32,217 nucleotides of DNA from a virus, in IMG/VR virus record IMGVR_UViG_3300024344_000074, positions 1 through 32,217 of that record; one strand, given 5' to 3'. The notes below the pieces were generated by a model. That model saw nothing but the letters and a program-made list of their open reading frames with translations. It made no database searches and was not told where the DNA came from. How positions within the stretch are numbered: the first letter of the stretch is position 1; each line of letters starts with the position of its first letter. Of this stretch, positions 18,509 to 23,970 are shown one piece after another. The translations under genes were made by a program, and so were the position numbers.

Positions 18509-18778
18509 TTATGTTTTTTTATTTGCATTAGCAAATTTTCTTGCGGCTTCTTTACTACCAAAACCCCATTTTTTTAATGCTAATGCTAACCTTGTTGGTT
18601 TACCTTTTTTGTCTTTCATTGCTCCAGCCATACCACCAAACCTAGCAGCAAAACTAATACGCCTAGGGTTCTTACCTTTGCTAACTGCTGGTTTTAAATT
18701 AGAGCCATCTTTCCTTTTAAAGTATTTTCTGCCTGCTGGTGTAAGACCACCTGATTTACTTTTATGTTCTTTTCTCAT
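18509..18778 (-). CDS. DUF6321-like basic protein (89 aa)
   Basis: An 89-aa basic protein containing GGLTPAGRKYFKRKDGSNLKP (residues about 10-30), then RRISFAARFGGMAGAMKDKKGKPTRLALALKKWGF. The GLT..GR..Y....GSNLK....NP...RR.SF.AR..GM pattern matches a small phage and bacterial family that I know as DUF6321 (named from memory). No enzymatic motif is visible, and the Arg/Lys content implies nucleic-acid or capsid binding. It overlaps the end of the large terminase gene by 4 bases and is the first of three consecutive small basic proteins. Confidence 0.82.
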   Translation of the reverse strand: MRKEHKSKSGGLTPAGRKYFKRKDGSNLKPAVSKGKNPRRISFAARFGGMAGAMKDKKGKPTRLALALKKWGFGSKEAARKFANANKKT

Positions 18779-20193
18779 GTAAATATACTAAACTCTGTTT
18801 CTGCCTCTATGTATTGTGGTTCAAAATTTTTAACTCTTGCATGACGCAACGACATAACACAATATCTCATTGCAGATATAACATCATCATTTATTGGAAC
18901 TATCTTTCCGTCTTTACGATGATACATTCGCAATTCTTGTAATAGTTTATCTTGATTTCTAAAAATTTTCAATCGTTTTGTCTGCATACGAGTATACATT
19001 TCTTGTATACCAGCTTCTACTGAGTTACCACCTGTGCCTTCTCGTTGACCTCTTGATGGTGGATTAGAAAAATGATTACGTGTCATGTAAACACCTTCTG
19101 CTCTGTACTGCTCTGTAAGTGATTTACCAGAACCTTTGTCAGCTTGTCTACCATCCATAGGCCAGATTACAGGAATCCAAGTACCTCTTGCTTTAATTGC
19201 ACTTGCGTGCATTGGTACAGCTTCTTGTCGCATAGCATAAGTATCGTAAATATACACAATGTCCGCATCTCTATCCCATGCCAACCATACTGCAGCTGTT
19301 GGGTGATTCCAACCAAAATCTATACCACATAATCTTGGCCAGTAAGTTGGTATTTCTATTGGGTCACATACTACATCATCTTCTGCTATAGGGAATACAA
19401 GACCAGAACCTAATTGTGGTATACCTTGTTCTCTCATCTTTCTTTCGTGTGGTGGCAATGCAGATAGTATTTGCTCTCTTACCTCTGGTGTCATATGCGG
19501 TGCATCATCCCATCCAGCTTGTAGTAAAGATTGGCCAGGTCTAAGGTCGTTAACAAACTGTGCCACTGTTTCTGTCATGCCAGATTCTGGTGTAAAGGTC
19601 ATATATACCATGCCACCTCTGTCTGCAGTCCTTGTTAGTGCTTGAGAATAGATAGCAGATGGTGGTTCTTCGTCTAGCCATACAACATCTACAGCTTCTC
19701 CCATCCATTTTTCTCTACCCATCTCATATGCTTTAAAAGCTAACCTTGACCACCCCCCAGTTACGTGTTTAACAACTAAAGAGTTATGTGCATTTGGCAC
19801 ACCTGGTTTTCTGGTAGTTTCTCCTATGTCTTGTAGTGGTATAGAGCCAGTTCCTTTAGCAGAGGGGTCATCTGGTTGCCCTACTAGCTCTTTTTGGCAG
19901 ATATCTCTGGTAGTTTCGTTAGATGCACCACCTGCCCAGGCTCTGATTGGTTTAGTAAACTTACGACCCTCCCACCATTCTGGGTACTTACCAGTCAAAT
20001 GGTAGGCCATCTCCATTGCACCACAAAAAGATTTACCTATTCTGTTACCAGCCATAAGTAATCTTTGCGATGCTACTGTATTATGGAACTTTTTTTGATA
20101 TTCATAAGGCTCATAGTGCTTTAATCTGTTAGTAAGCTTCCTATGCTCTAATTCTTTAGCAATTTCTACAGCCCTTTCCAGCGCATCACTCAT
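18775..20193 (-). CDS. terL: Terminase large subunit
   Basis: A 472-aa packaging motor. Walker A is AGNRIGKS at residues about 48-55, preceded by the adenine-binding-like YEPYEYQKKFH. Walker B is DVVWLDEEP at about 169-177, followed by the coupling motif MTFTPESG. The C-terminal RNase-H-like nuclease begins CGIDFGWNHPTA with the catalytic Asp near 292, and later acidic residues occur in NDDVISAMRY. The length and motif spacing are normal for T7/P22-type large terminases. It follows the small subunit with an 11-base gap. The ribosome site is weak (AAGGT), so coupling to the upstream gene is likely. Confidence 0.96.
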   Translation of the reverse strand: MSDALERAVEIAKELEHRKLTNRLKHYEPYEYQKKFHNTVASQRLLMAGNRIGKSFCGAMEMAYHLTGKYPEWWEGRKFTKPIRAWAGGASNETTRDICQKELVGQPDDPSAKGTGSIPLQDIGETTRKPGVPNAHNSLVVKHVTGGWSRLAFKAYEMGREKWMGEAVDVVWLDEEPPSAIYSQALTRTADRGGMVYMTFTPESGMTETVAQFVNDLRPGQSLLQAGWDDAPHMTPEVREQILSALPPHERKMREQGIPQLGSGLVFPIAEDDVVCDPIEIPTYWPRLCGIDFGWNHPTAAVWLAWDRDADIVYIYDTYAMRQEAVPMHASAIKARGTWIPVIWPMDGRQADKGSGKSLTEQYRAEGVYMTRNHFSNPPSRGQREGTGGNSVEAGIQEMYTRMQTKRLKIFRNQDKLLQELRMYHRKDGKIVPINDDVISAMRYCVMSLRHARVKNFEPQYIEAETEFSIFT

Positions 20194-20204
20194 AAATGTT
20201 AACC

Positions 20205-20618
20205 TTAGTTAATATCTTCATCTTTTACTGCAGCTAGTTGCAAAGAACCCATTAAATTTTTAAGTTCTGTTTGCAATTCCTCGTCAGTTTTTTTACCAGT
20301 TACATCTTCAATTTTAGTTGTAGTCTGATATCCAGTTCTATCCAAGATAGAATTGATTGCACCAAGCTTTGTACTTGCGTTAACTGCTGGGTCTACTACC
20401 AATTGTTGCAATTTTTCTATAGCAACTGGTACTGCACCATTTAAAAGCTTCCTAGTAGCATCCTCAATCTCTGCAGAAAGCTTATTTTTAAGCTCATATC
20501 CCTGCTGTTGAGCCGTTGCTGGAGAGTAACCTGCCTTAATTGCAGCCTCTGTAGCATTACCTTTTTCACTAAAGTGCCTAACGAACTCTTTTTGCTTGTC
20601 TGTCAATAGTTTTCTCAT
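20205..20618 (-). CDS. terS: Terminase small subunit
   Basis: A 137-aa protein with an N-terminal helix-turn-helix: LTDKQKEFVRHFSEKGNATE then AAIKAGYSPATAQQQGYEL (to about residue 43), the classical terminase_2-type DNA-recognition region. A helical oligomerisation region and an acidic tail follow. It binds the packaging site and activates TerL. It is the first late gene. Oddly, the ATG has no Shine-Dalgarno: it follows directly on an inverted repeat (ATACTTTA / TAAAGTAT, about 20617-20643) that would mask or replace normal initiation. Confidence 0.92.
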   Translation of the reverse strand: MRKLLTDKQKEFVRHFSEKGNATEAAIKAGYSPATAQQQGYELKNKLSAEIEDATRKLLNGAVPVAIEKLQQLVVDPAVNASTKLGAINSILDRTGYQTTTKIEDVTGKKTDEELQTELKNLMGSLQLAAVKDEDIN

Positions 20619-20729
20619 ATACTTTATAGTCTAAACTAAAGTATCTTGCTGTCAATAACAGGTTAATATTTGCATTTTTCCCTCCACTGTGTGGAGTAAT
20701 CCATGTTTAGTTACAACACAGATGCATTT

Positions 20730-20795
20730 GGGGGGTGAGGGGTAGTTTTAGAGGTAGCTCGTGTGTGTGTGGGTGTGAAAGGGTTTTTGAGGGGG
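20730..20795. other. G-runs / C-rich late leader (candidate rut, G-quadruplex or pac site)
   Basis: On the plus strand there are G-runs of 6, 4, 3, 3 and 5 at 20730-20735, 20739-20742, 20771-20773, 20781-20783 and 20791-20795, plus a GT run at 20761-20770, very unlike the AT-rich surroundings. The late transcript is the complement and is therefore C-rich and G-poor, the composition of Rho-utilisation sites. The G-rich strand could instead fold into a quadruplex or serve in packaging. Confidence 0.5.
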
Positions 20796-20872
20796 TATTT
20801 TTGTATACCTTATATAGTATGATGGAGCATTTTAAAACTAGATTTTTTAAAGGATAAAGCCCCAGCGATATC

Positions 20873-20901
20873 ATAGTAGCAAGTCGGTAATGTAATGTCA
20901 A
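20873..20901 (-). promoter_or_regulatory. Leftward late promoter
   Basis: On the minus strand TTGACA (20901-20896) and TACTAT (20878-20873) are separated by exactly 17 bases, close to the sigma70 consensus. The start would be near 20866, giving a leader of about 250 bases before terS. No other box of this quality serves the structural operon. Confidence 0.6.
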
Positions 20902-20908
20902 GTTTTTT

Positions 20909-20954
20909 AAAACCTTAGGTTTTGATTTTAGGTTTTGAATTTTGAAACCTAAAA
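20909..20954. repeat. AGGTTTT / AAAACCT repeat cluster upstream of the late promoter
   Basis: Four copies of AGGTTT or its complement lie in 46 bases. AAAACCT-T-AGGTTTT (20909-20923) is a perfect 15-base palindrome. TTTTAGGTTT (20926-20935) pairs perfectly with AAACCTAAAA (20945-20954) across a 9-base loop. No U-run follows on either strand, so a terminator is unlikely. The position at about -8 to -53 relative to the -35 box suits an activator or repressor. Confidence 0.55.
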
Positions 20955-20985
20955 AAATATCCTAGCTCATTTCAAAACTCAAATT

Positions 20986-21150
20986 TTACAAACCTGCTAA
21001 TTGATTTGTTAATCTGGTCTTCTCAGCTCTAAGATTTCTCAAGGCTTTTGGACTGGAAGCTCTTGGAGTATCTAAGTGCTTTTGAATAACTTTATTAACA
21101 AACTTTAATCTTTCGGTTGCAAACCAAATATCTACATCTGTCATCTTCAT
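20986..21150 (-). CDS. Small helical protein of unknown function (54 aa)
   Basis: The ATG at 21150 is preferred over an upstream start at 21171 because GGAGGT (21163-21158) lies 7 bases before it. The product begins MKMTDVDIWFATERLKFVNK and continues as a second basic helix rich in Arg/Lys (RASSPKALRNLRAEKTRLTN), ending QLAGL. No family is recognised. It has its own near-ideal promoter (21170-21198), divergent from the early rightward promoter, and lies just upstream of the late promoter region. That is a typical place for a small regulator, but regulation is only inferred. Confidence 0.68.
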   Translation of the reverse strand: MKMTDVDIWFATERLKFVNKVIQKHLDTPRASSPKALRNLRAEKTRLTNQLAGL

Positions 21151-21169
21151 ATTCTTTACCTCCATTATC

Positions 21170-21198
21170 ATGTTAACATATGTTAATATCTAAGTCAA
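21170..21198 (-). promoter_or_regulatory. Leftward early promoter for the 54-aa gene
   Basis: On the minus strand TTGACT (21198-21193), 17 bases, TAACAT (21175-21170). The boxes and spacing are the same as those of the rightward promoter at 27891. Predicted initiation is immediately upstream of the GGAGG ribosome site. Confidence 0.6.
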
Positions 21199-21199
21199 T

Positions 21200-21245
21200 A
21201 GTATATTTTCAGTAACTAGTTACCATTTGGTTACTAGTATATTTT
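21200..21245. repeat. Palindromes between divergent early promoters (operator candidate)
   Basis: Direct repeats AGTATATTTT at 21200-21209 and 21236-21245 enclose a perfect 12-base palindrome GTAACTAGTTAC (21212-21223) and a near-mirror copy GGTTACTAGT (21229-21238). The array sits midway between the promoters at 21198 (minus) and 21256 (plus), where one bound regulator could control both. Confidence 0.5.
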
Positions 21246-21255
21246 AAGTAAGTAG

Positions 21256-21284
21256 TTGACTTAGGTTAATAGATTTGTTAATAT
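21256..21284 (+). promoter_or_regulatory. Rightward early promoter
   Basis: TTGACT (21256-21261), a 17-base spacer and TAATAT (21279-21284). The spacer carries GGTTAATA and the -10 overlaps a second GTTAATA. It would drive the block of small plus-strand genes from 21320. Confidence 0.65.
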
Positions 21285-21319
21285 AAATATGAGTAAAAAA
21301 AATAAAGGAGGTTAGAGAT

Positions 21320-21538
21320 ATGCCTAGACCAATAGACTTAGGAATGGAAGCAATCGGAGCAATTGAATTCGATAATTATGTTCGTGTTCAATATTCTGGT
21401 CTTTATAATATGTATTCGCAAGAAGCTCGTGAAGATGCTGAATTATCAGTAGATGAGCATTTTACGATTATTTCACATTATAAAGAATTGACTGAAAAAT
21501 ATCCAGATGTGATTGAATTTTATGAAAATGAAATTTAA
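21320..21538 (+). CDS. Small acidic protein of unknown function (72 aa)
   Basis: A 72-aa acidic protein, MPRPIDLGMEAIGAIEFDNY at the N-terminus and a Glu/Asp-rich helical remainder (SQEAREDAELSVDEHF ... KYPDVIEFYENEI). There is no membrane segment, cysteine or known motif. The ribosome site AAAGGAGGT is strong. It is the first gene after the early promoter and is followed by a hairpin with a U-run (21551-21580), so it may be made in excess over the genes beyond. Small acidic first-expressed phage proteins are often host-takeover or DNA-mimic proteins; that is a guess here. Confidence 0.75.
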   Translation: MPRPIDLGMEAIGAIEFDNYVRVQYSGLYNMYSQEAREDAELSVDEHFTIISHYKELTEKYPDVIEFYENEI

Positions 21539-21544
21539 TTGTTA

Positions 21545-21580
21545 ATGACCTTAGCAAGTCAATAAACTGCTAATTTTTTT
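21545..21580 (+). terminator. Intercistronic hairpin-U-run, copy 1 of a 28-base repeat
   Basis: Bases 21545-21572 are identical to 21950-21977. TTAGC-A-AGT (21551-21559) pairs with ACT-GCTAA (21566-21573) around a CAATAA loop with one bulged A, followed by seven T. This reads as a weak intrinsic terminator or attenuator immediately before the next ribosome site. Confidence 0.6.
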
Positions 21581-21593
21581 AAGGGAGGAAATT

Positions 21594-21941
21594 ATGCAGA
21601 TAAAAAGTAACACATTATCAAAAGTTTTAGATAGAAAAGTTGATGATGATAATTATGAATATCCTGGAGTAAGATTAAAAATTTGTGGCAATGCACAGAC
21701 TTTGCCAACAGATAAAGAACTTGAAAATATTTTCCAGAAAATTGATGATTATTTAATTCAGTTTGAAAGAATAAAAAACAACCACACAAAAGCACAAGAA
21801 GCAATGTCTGAAATTTTTCGTATTTTCTTTGAGGATGATGTCCAGGAAATGATTTGCGATGAAACAAGTCAAAAAGTTGATTATGATGACATTAGCGAAG
21901 AAGTTAGAGCAATTCTTAATAATGCCACAATTGAGGTTTAG
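21594..21941 (+). CDS. Hypothetical acidic protein (115 aa)
   Basis: A 115-aa protein with ribosome site GGGAGG and start MQIKSNTLSKVLDRKVDDDN. It has a short beta-like part (YPGVRLKICGNAQTLP) and a long acidic helical part (QFERIKNNHTKAQEAMSEIF, then VQEMICDETSQKVDYDDISE). It carries three cysteines without a metal-binding arrangement. No family is recognised. It lies between the two copies of the hairpin repeat, so its transcript would be bounded at both ends. Confidence 0.75.
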   Translation: MQIKSNTLSKVLDRKVDDDNYEYPGVRLKICGNAQTLPTDKELENIFQKIDDYLIQFERIKNNHTKAQEAMSEIFRIFFEDDVQEMICDETSQKVDYDDISEEVRAILNNATIEV

Positions 21942-21949
21942 GCAACCTT

Positions 21950-21986
21950 ATGACCTTAGCAAGTCAATAAACTGCTATATTTTTTT
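21950..21986 (+). terminator. Intercistronic hairpin-U-run, copy 2 of the 28-base repeat
   Basis: The same 28 bases as 21545-21572, followed by TAT and then a T-run. The outer stem is one pair shorter (TAGC/GCTA) than in copy 1. It again precedes a ribosome site (GGAGG) and the next gene. Confidence 0.58.
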
Positions 21987-21997
21987 GGAGGATTACA

Positions 21998-22261
21998 ATG
22001 GTTAAAAAACAACTATCAAACAAAATCAACACAGTCATAGCCGACAACATTGATGACATTACTGTCAATGATTTAAGTATGATTGTTTACTACCATCACT
22101 ATTATAATCAAAAAGATTTTATTGATACAGATTTCACAGATTTATGCAGAAAAAGAATCAACGAAATTCTAATAGATTATAATTTACAGATATTTAATAT
22201 AGCCGATGTTATGGAGGAAGTTGGAAATGTCAAAAGAAATAAAAGCAATTATAAAAGTTAA
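21998..22261 (+). CDS. Hypothetical protein (87 aa)
   Basis: An 87-aa protein with ribosome site GGAGG. The middle is aromatic and His-rich (SMIVYYHHYYNQKDF), flanked by Asp/Asn-rich helices; the end is basic (NVKRNKSNYKS). No known motif. It begins a run of five small genes with overlapping ends, since the next gene starts inside it. It lies after the second hairpin repeat. Confidence 0.68.
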   Translation: MVKKQLSNKINTVIADNIDDITVNDLSMIVYYHHYYNQKDFIDTDFTDLCRKRINEILIDYNLQIFNIADVMEEVGNVKRNKSNYKS

Positions 22262-22433
22262 TTTTCAAGAAAGTTCTATGATATCAAATGCTTTATTACA
22301 ATTTGAAAATTCTATCAAAACTAAATACACACCTAGCCCAAACCATATTCAAGCGATACAAAAGTTAAGAAAATATGTTCACAGGGTTAATGAAAAACTT
22401 TACAATAAATTAAGGGAGGAAGACAATGGATAA
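22227..22433 (+). CDS. Small basic helical protein (68 aa)
   Basis: The ATG at 22227 is chosen because GGAGG (22213-22217) lies 9 bases upstream; an ATG at 22206 has no ribosome site. The product begins MSKEIKAIIKVNFQESSMIS and is mainly helical and basic, ending NKLREEDNG. No family is recognised. The final codons overlap the start of the next gene and encode the sequence AAGGGAGGAAGA, so the ribosome site for that gene lies within this one. Confidence 0.65.
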   Translation: MSKEIKAIIKVNFQESSMISNALLQFENSIKTKYTPSPNHIQAIQKLRKYVHRVNEKLYNKLREEDNG

Positions 22434-22626
22434 TTATAAAAAAGAAGTAAAAAAATGGTTTGACATAGAGTACAAAGTCTATCATTTTAGAAATTTGATA
22501 GAAAACCATAATAAAGAAAAAAGTTTATTAAAAAATGGAAAGATTCGCAAGAATAAAATGAAATTGATTGATGAAATGGTTGAAACTAAAAGAAAAGAAT
22601 TAAGGGAGGAAGATAATGAGCGATAA
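22426..22626 (+). CDS. Small basic helical protein (66 aa)
   Basis: A 66-aa, lysine-rich protein, MDNYKKEVKKWFDIEYKVYH, then NLIENHNKEKSLLKNGKIRK and a C-terminal helix ending ELREEDNER. It is predicted to be helical and DNA- or RNA-binding at most; no family is recognised. The last codons repeat the AATTAAGGGAGGAAGA cassette found at the end of the preceding gene, and this again is the ribosome site for the following gene. Confidence 0.68.
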   Translation: MDNYKKEVKKWFDIEYKVYHFRNLIENHNKEKSLLKNGKIRKNKMKLIDEMVETKRKELREEDNER

Positions 22627-22804
22627 TATCGAATGGTCAATGTCTATGAAGTTTTATAGTAGAACAAGCGAGAACGGACTAGACAAAGATTTCTATGTTT
22701 TTGAAGGCGAAATATTAGATGAGCAGACTTTACAAGCAGTAAAGGAAGCAGTCTTAAAAGCCATGATAAATAGAGAAAAAGAAAAAAAAGAGAGAGGTTA
22801 TTAA
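22616..22804 (+). CDS. Hypothetical protein (62 aa)
   Basis: A 62-aa protein, MSDNIEWSMSMKFYSRTSEN at the N-terminus, then a short beta-strand region (GLDKDFYVFEGEILDEQ) and an amphipathic, very charged C-terminal helix (AVKEAVLKAMINREKEKKER). No known motif. It starts inside the preceding gene (11-base overlap) with GGGAGG at good spacing. Confidence 0.66.
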   Translation: MSDNIEWSMSMKFYSRTSENGLDKDFYVFEGEILDEQTLQAVKEAVLKAMINREKEKKERGY

Positions 22805-22805
22805 T

Positions 22806-22976
22806 ATGAGTAATCATTGGACAGAAGCTTGGTTAGAGCAACGAGCTGAATACTGGGTTGAGCAAGGATTAGATTTTAAAGATGCTTGTATTCAAGCTAG
22901 GGAAGACCTCTTCATGGAGGATGATGATTCATGGAGAGAATATGATATAGATGAGGGGGATTTAGATGATGAGTAA
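22806..22976 (+). CDS. Short acidic protein (56 aa)
   Basis: A 56-codon frame from the ATG at 22806, two bases after the preceding stop, with GAGAGG upstream. The product begins MSNHWTEAWLEQRAEYWVEQ, is Trp-rich, and ends in a strongly acidic tail (EDDDSWREYDIDEGDLDDE), net charge about -19. A Trp-rich acidic small protein may mimic nucleic acid or bind a basic host protein; this is conjecture. The next gene's ATG lies inside its last codons. Confidence 0.75.
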   Translation: MSNHWTEAWLEQRAEYWVEQGLDFKDACIQAREDLFMEDDDSWREYDIDEGDLDDE

Positions 22977-23211
22977 ATATGAATCATTAAAGATTACCCA
23001 TGTTGTTATTGATACTTCTAAAAGCAATGAAGTTGTCGGTAGTGCTTCTGATGAAAAAAATATAAAACAAGTTTATAACGATACTGCGAGACATACAAAA
23101 AAATCTGTCATAAAGATTGTTAAATTAAAAAGACCTGTCGGTGCTAAAAAAGCAGACAAACTTTTTGGATATCCTTTTCGTATGTGGGAAAATAGGGGGG
23201 AATTTAGATGA
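22966..23211 (+). CDS. Hypothetical basic protein (80-81 aa)
   Basis: Two adjacent ATGs (22966 and 22969) follow GAGGGGG at 22953-22959; either may be used. The product, MSKYESLKITHVVIDTSKSN onward, alternates beta-strands with a Lys-rich C-terminal half (SVIKIVKLKRPVGAKKADKL) and ends FRMWENRGEFR. No family is recognised. The 11-base overlap with the upstream gene and 4-base overlap with the next show operon coupling. Confidence 0.7.
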   Translation: MMSKYESLKITHVVIDTSKSNEVVGSASDEKNIKQVYNDTARHTKKSVIKIVKLKRPVGAKKADKLFGYPFRMWENRGEFR

Positions 23212-23486
23212 GTATTAAAGAAATAAAAGAAGATGTTCGTTTAGAGCTTCAAGAAATGGATATAGAGCAAATCCTTAGCGAACTTAAAACCTTTAAAGTA
23301 AAAGAACATACTGAAGAGTGGGTTATTGATTGGCTAATGGAATATTTGTTAGACGAGGTGAATCGTACAGAGCTTACAGAAGAGATATGTGAAACTAATG
23401 ACGACTTTATTATGTACGGCAGAAAGGAACTTGCTGAATCATTGTTATCAAGATTAAAAATAGATTTTGGAGTGGAGGTAATGTGA
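23208..23486 (+). CDS. Hypothetical acidic protein (92 aa)
   Basis: A 92-aa acidic helical protein, MSIKEIKEDVRLELQEMDIE onward, with many Glu/Leu heptad-like spacings and an ending RLKIDFGVEVM. No known motif. The ribosome site is an unusual run of six G just upstream. It overlaps the previous stop by ATGA and the next GTG start by GTGA. Confidence 0.7.
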   Translation: MSIKEIKEDVRLELQEMDIEQILSELKTFKVKEHTEEWVIDWLMEYLLDEVNRTELTEEICETNDDFIMYGRKELAESLLSRLKIDFGVEVM

Positions 23487-23647
23487 GATATCCATTAGAG
23501 GTTTATGCTGTGAAAAAGAAATCTAGAATCCTTGATACGACTACACCACTTTCTTGGAAGAAATATTTTACATTAATAGTAGTTATAGGTTTAGCAAATG
23601 CTGTTATAATGTTTATATTGGAGGTATTTGGAATTAATGTGCGATAA
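23483..23647 (+). CDS. Small single-span membrane protein (54 aa, GTG start)
   Basis: A GTG at 23483, preceded by GGAGG (23474-23478), opens a 54-residue frame. The N-terminal half is basic (MRYPLEVYAVKKKSRILDTT), and residues about 29-50 are a clear membrane helix (FTLIVVIGLANAVIMFILEV), ending GINVR. The basic N-terminus suggests it stays in the cytoplasm. In this early block it might act on the host membrane, for example in superinfection control; a holin role is less likely so far from late genes. It overlaps the upstream gene by GTGA. Confidence 0.68.
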   Translation: MRYPLEVYAVKKKSRILDTTTPLSWKKYFTLIVVIGLANAVIMFILEVFGINVR

Positions 23648-23765
23648 ATGTTTTGCTTTGTATGAGAAATTTGAGCAGATGTATTTAGCATTAGGTTTTA
23701 GTGATACATTTGCTAAACTTGAAGCTATTGCCCATGTTGCTCTTTCTCAGAGCGATAATAAGTAA
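23637..23765 (+). CDS. Very small CxxC protein (42 aa)
   Basis: A 42-codon frame from the ATG at 23637, overlapping the membrane-protein gene by 11 bases. It begins MCDKCFALYEKFEQMYLALG with an N-terminal CxxC and continues as an amphipathic helix to QSDNK. A GGAGG lies upstream at a rather long spacing. One CxxC alone could make a zinc-linked dimer. It ends the plus-strand block and overlaps the convergent ATP-cone gene by 41 bases. Confidence 0.55.
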   Translation: MCDKCFALYEKFEQMYLALGFSDTFAKLEAIAHVALSQSDNK

Positions 23766-23970
23766 TAGTATTTTTTATTATATCTTGAATGTTTTGGTAA
23801 GTTGGATAAAACTCTTCAAATCTATTGTCTATACTTGCCTCAACATTCTTTACAAGTTGCCAACTAACATTAACATCTTTTATTTTATTATAAATCTTTT
23901 TAAATATTATCTCTTTATCATATGGAGCTAAAGAGCCATCTTTCTGTACTACTACTAAATCATATTTCAT
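23725..23970 (-). CDS. Stand-alone ATP-cone protein
   Basis: The ATG at 23970 follows GAGG at good spacing, better than an upstream in-frame start at 23994, giving 81 aa. The sequence VVQKDGSLAPYDKEIIFKKI, with later helices ending in YQNIQDIIKNTITYY, follows the ATP-cone pattern (V.K.DG....fd..Ki ... t..IQ..V...L) known from ribonucleotide reductase and NrdR. There it senses ATP/dATP. Here the domain is alone: no zinc ribbon and no reductase is fused or nearby. It might sense nucleotides and regulate host reductase or phage replication. The assignment rests on motif resemblance. Confidence 0.6.
   Translation of the reverse strand: MKYDLVVVQKDGSLAPYDKEIIFKKIYNKIKDVNVSWQLVKNVEASIDNRFEEFYPTYQNIQDIIKNTITYYRSEKEQHGQ

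Larger units (their letters stand above)
20619..20985. promoter_or_regulatory. Late control region without genes
   Basis: A 367-base gap holding the late promoter (20873-20901), the AGGTTTT palindrome cluster (20909-20954), a leader with strong strand asymmetry (20730-20795), a small perfect hairpin CTCCAC-TGT-GTGGAG (20682-20696), paired GTCAATA (20651-20657) and GTTAATA (20662-20668) sites, and an inverted repeat over the terS start. The one frame of 64 codons in it (20901-20707, minus, TTG start) lies on the promoter and leader and is not credible as a gene. A packaging site could also lie here, next to terS. Confidence 0.6.

Noticed and set aside
20707-20901. Minus-strand 64-codon frame in the late leader
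   Set aside because: It starts at the TTG of the TTGACA promoter box, has no ribosome site and its composition follows the C-rich tract.
20926-20954. Intrinsic terminator at the AGGTTT stem-loop
   Set aside because: The stem is perfect, but no U-run follows on either strand; regulator binding fits better.
21592-21867. Minus-strand 91-codon frame
   Set aside because: Antisense to the 115-aa early gene, which has a strong ribosome site and acidic coding-like composition.
23503-23691. Minus-strand 62-codon frame
   Set aside because: Opposite two coupled small plus-strand genes with GGAGG sites; no start signal of its own.
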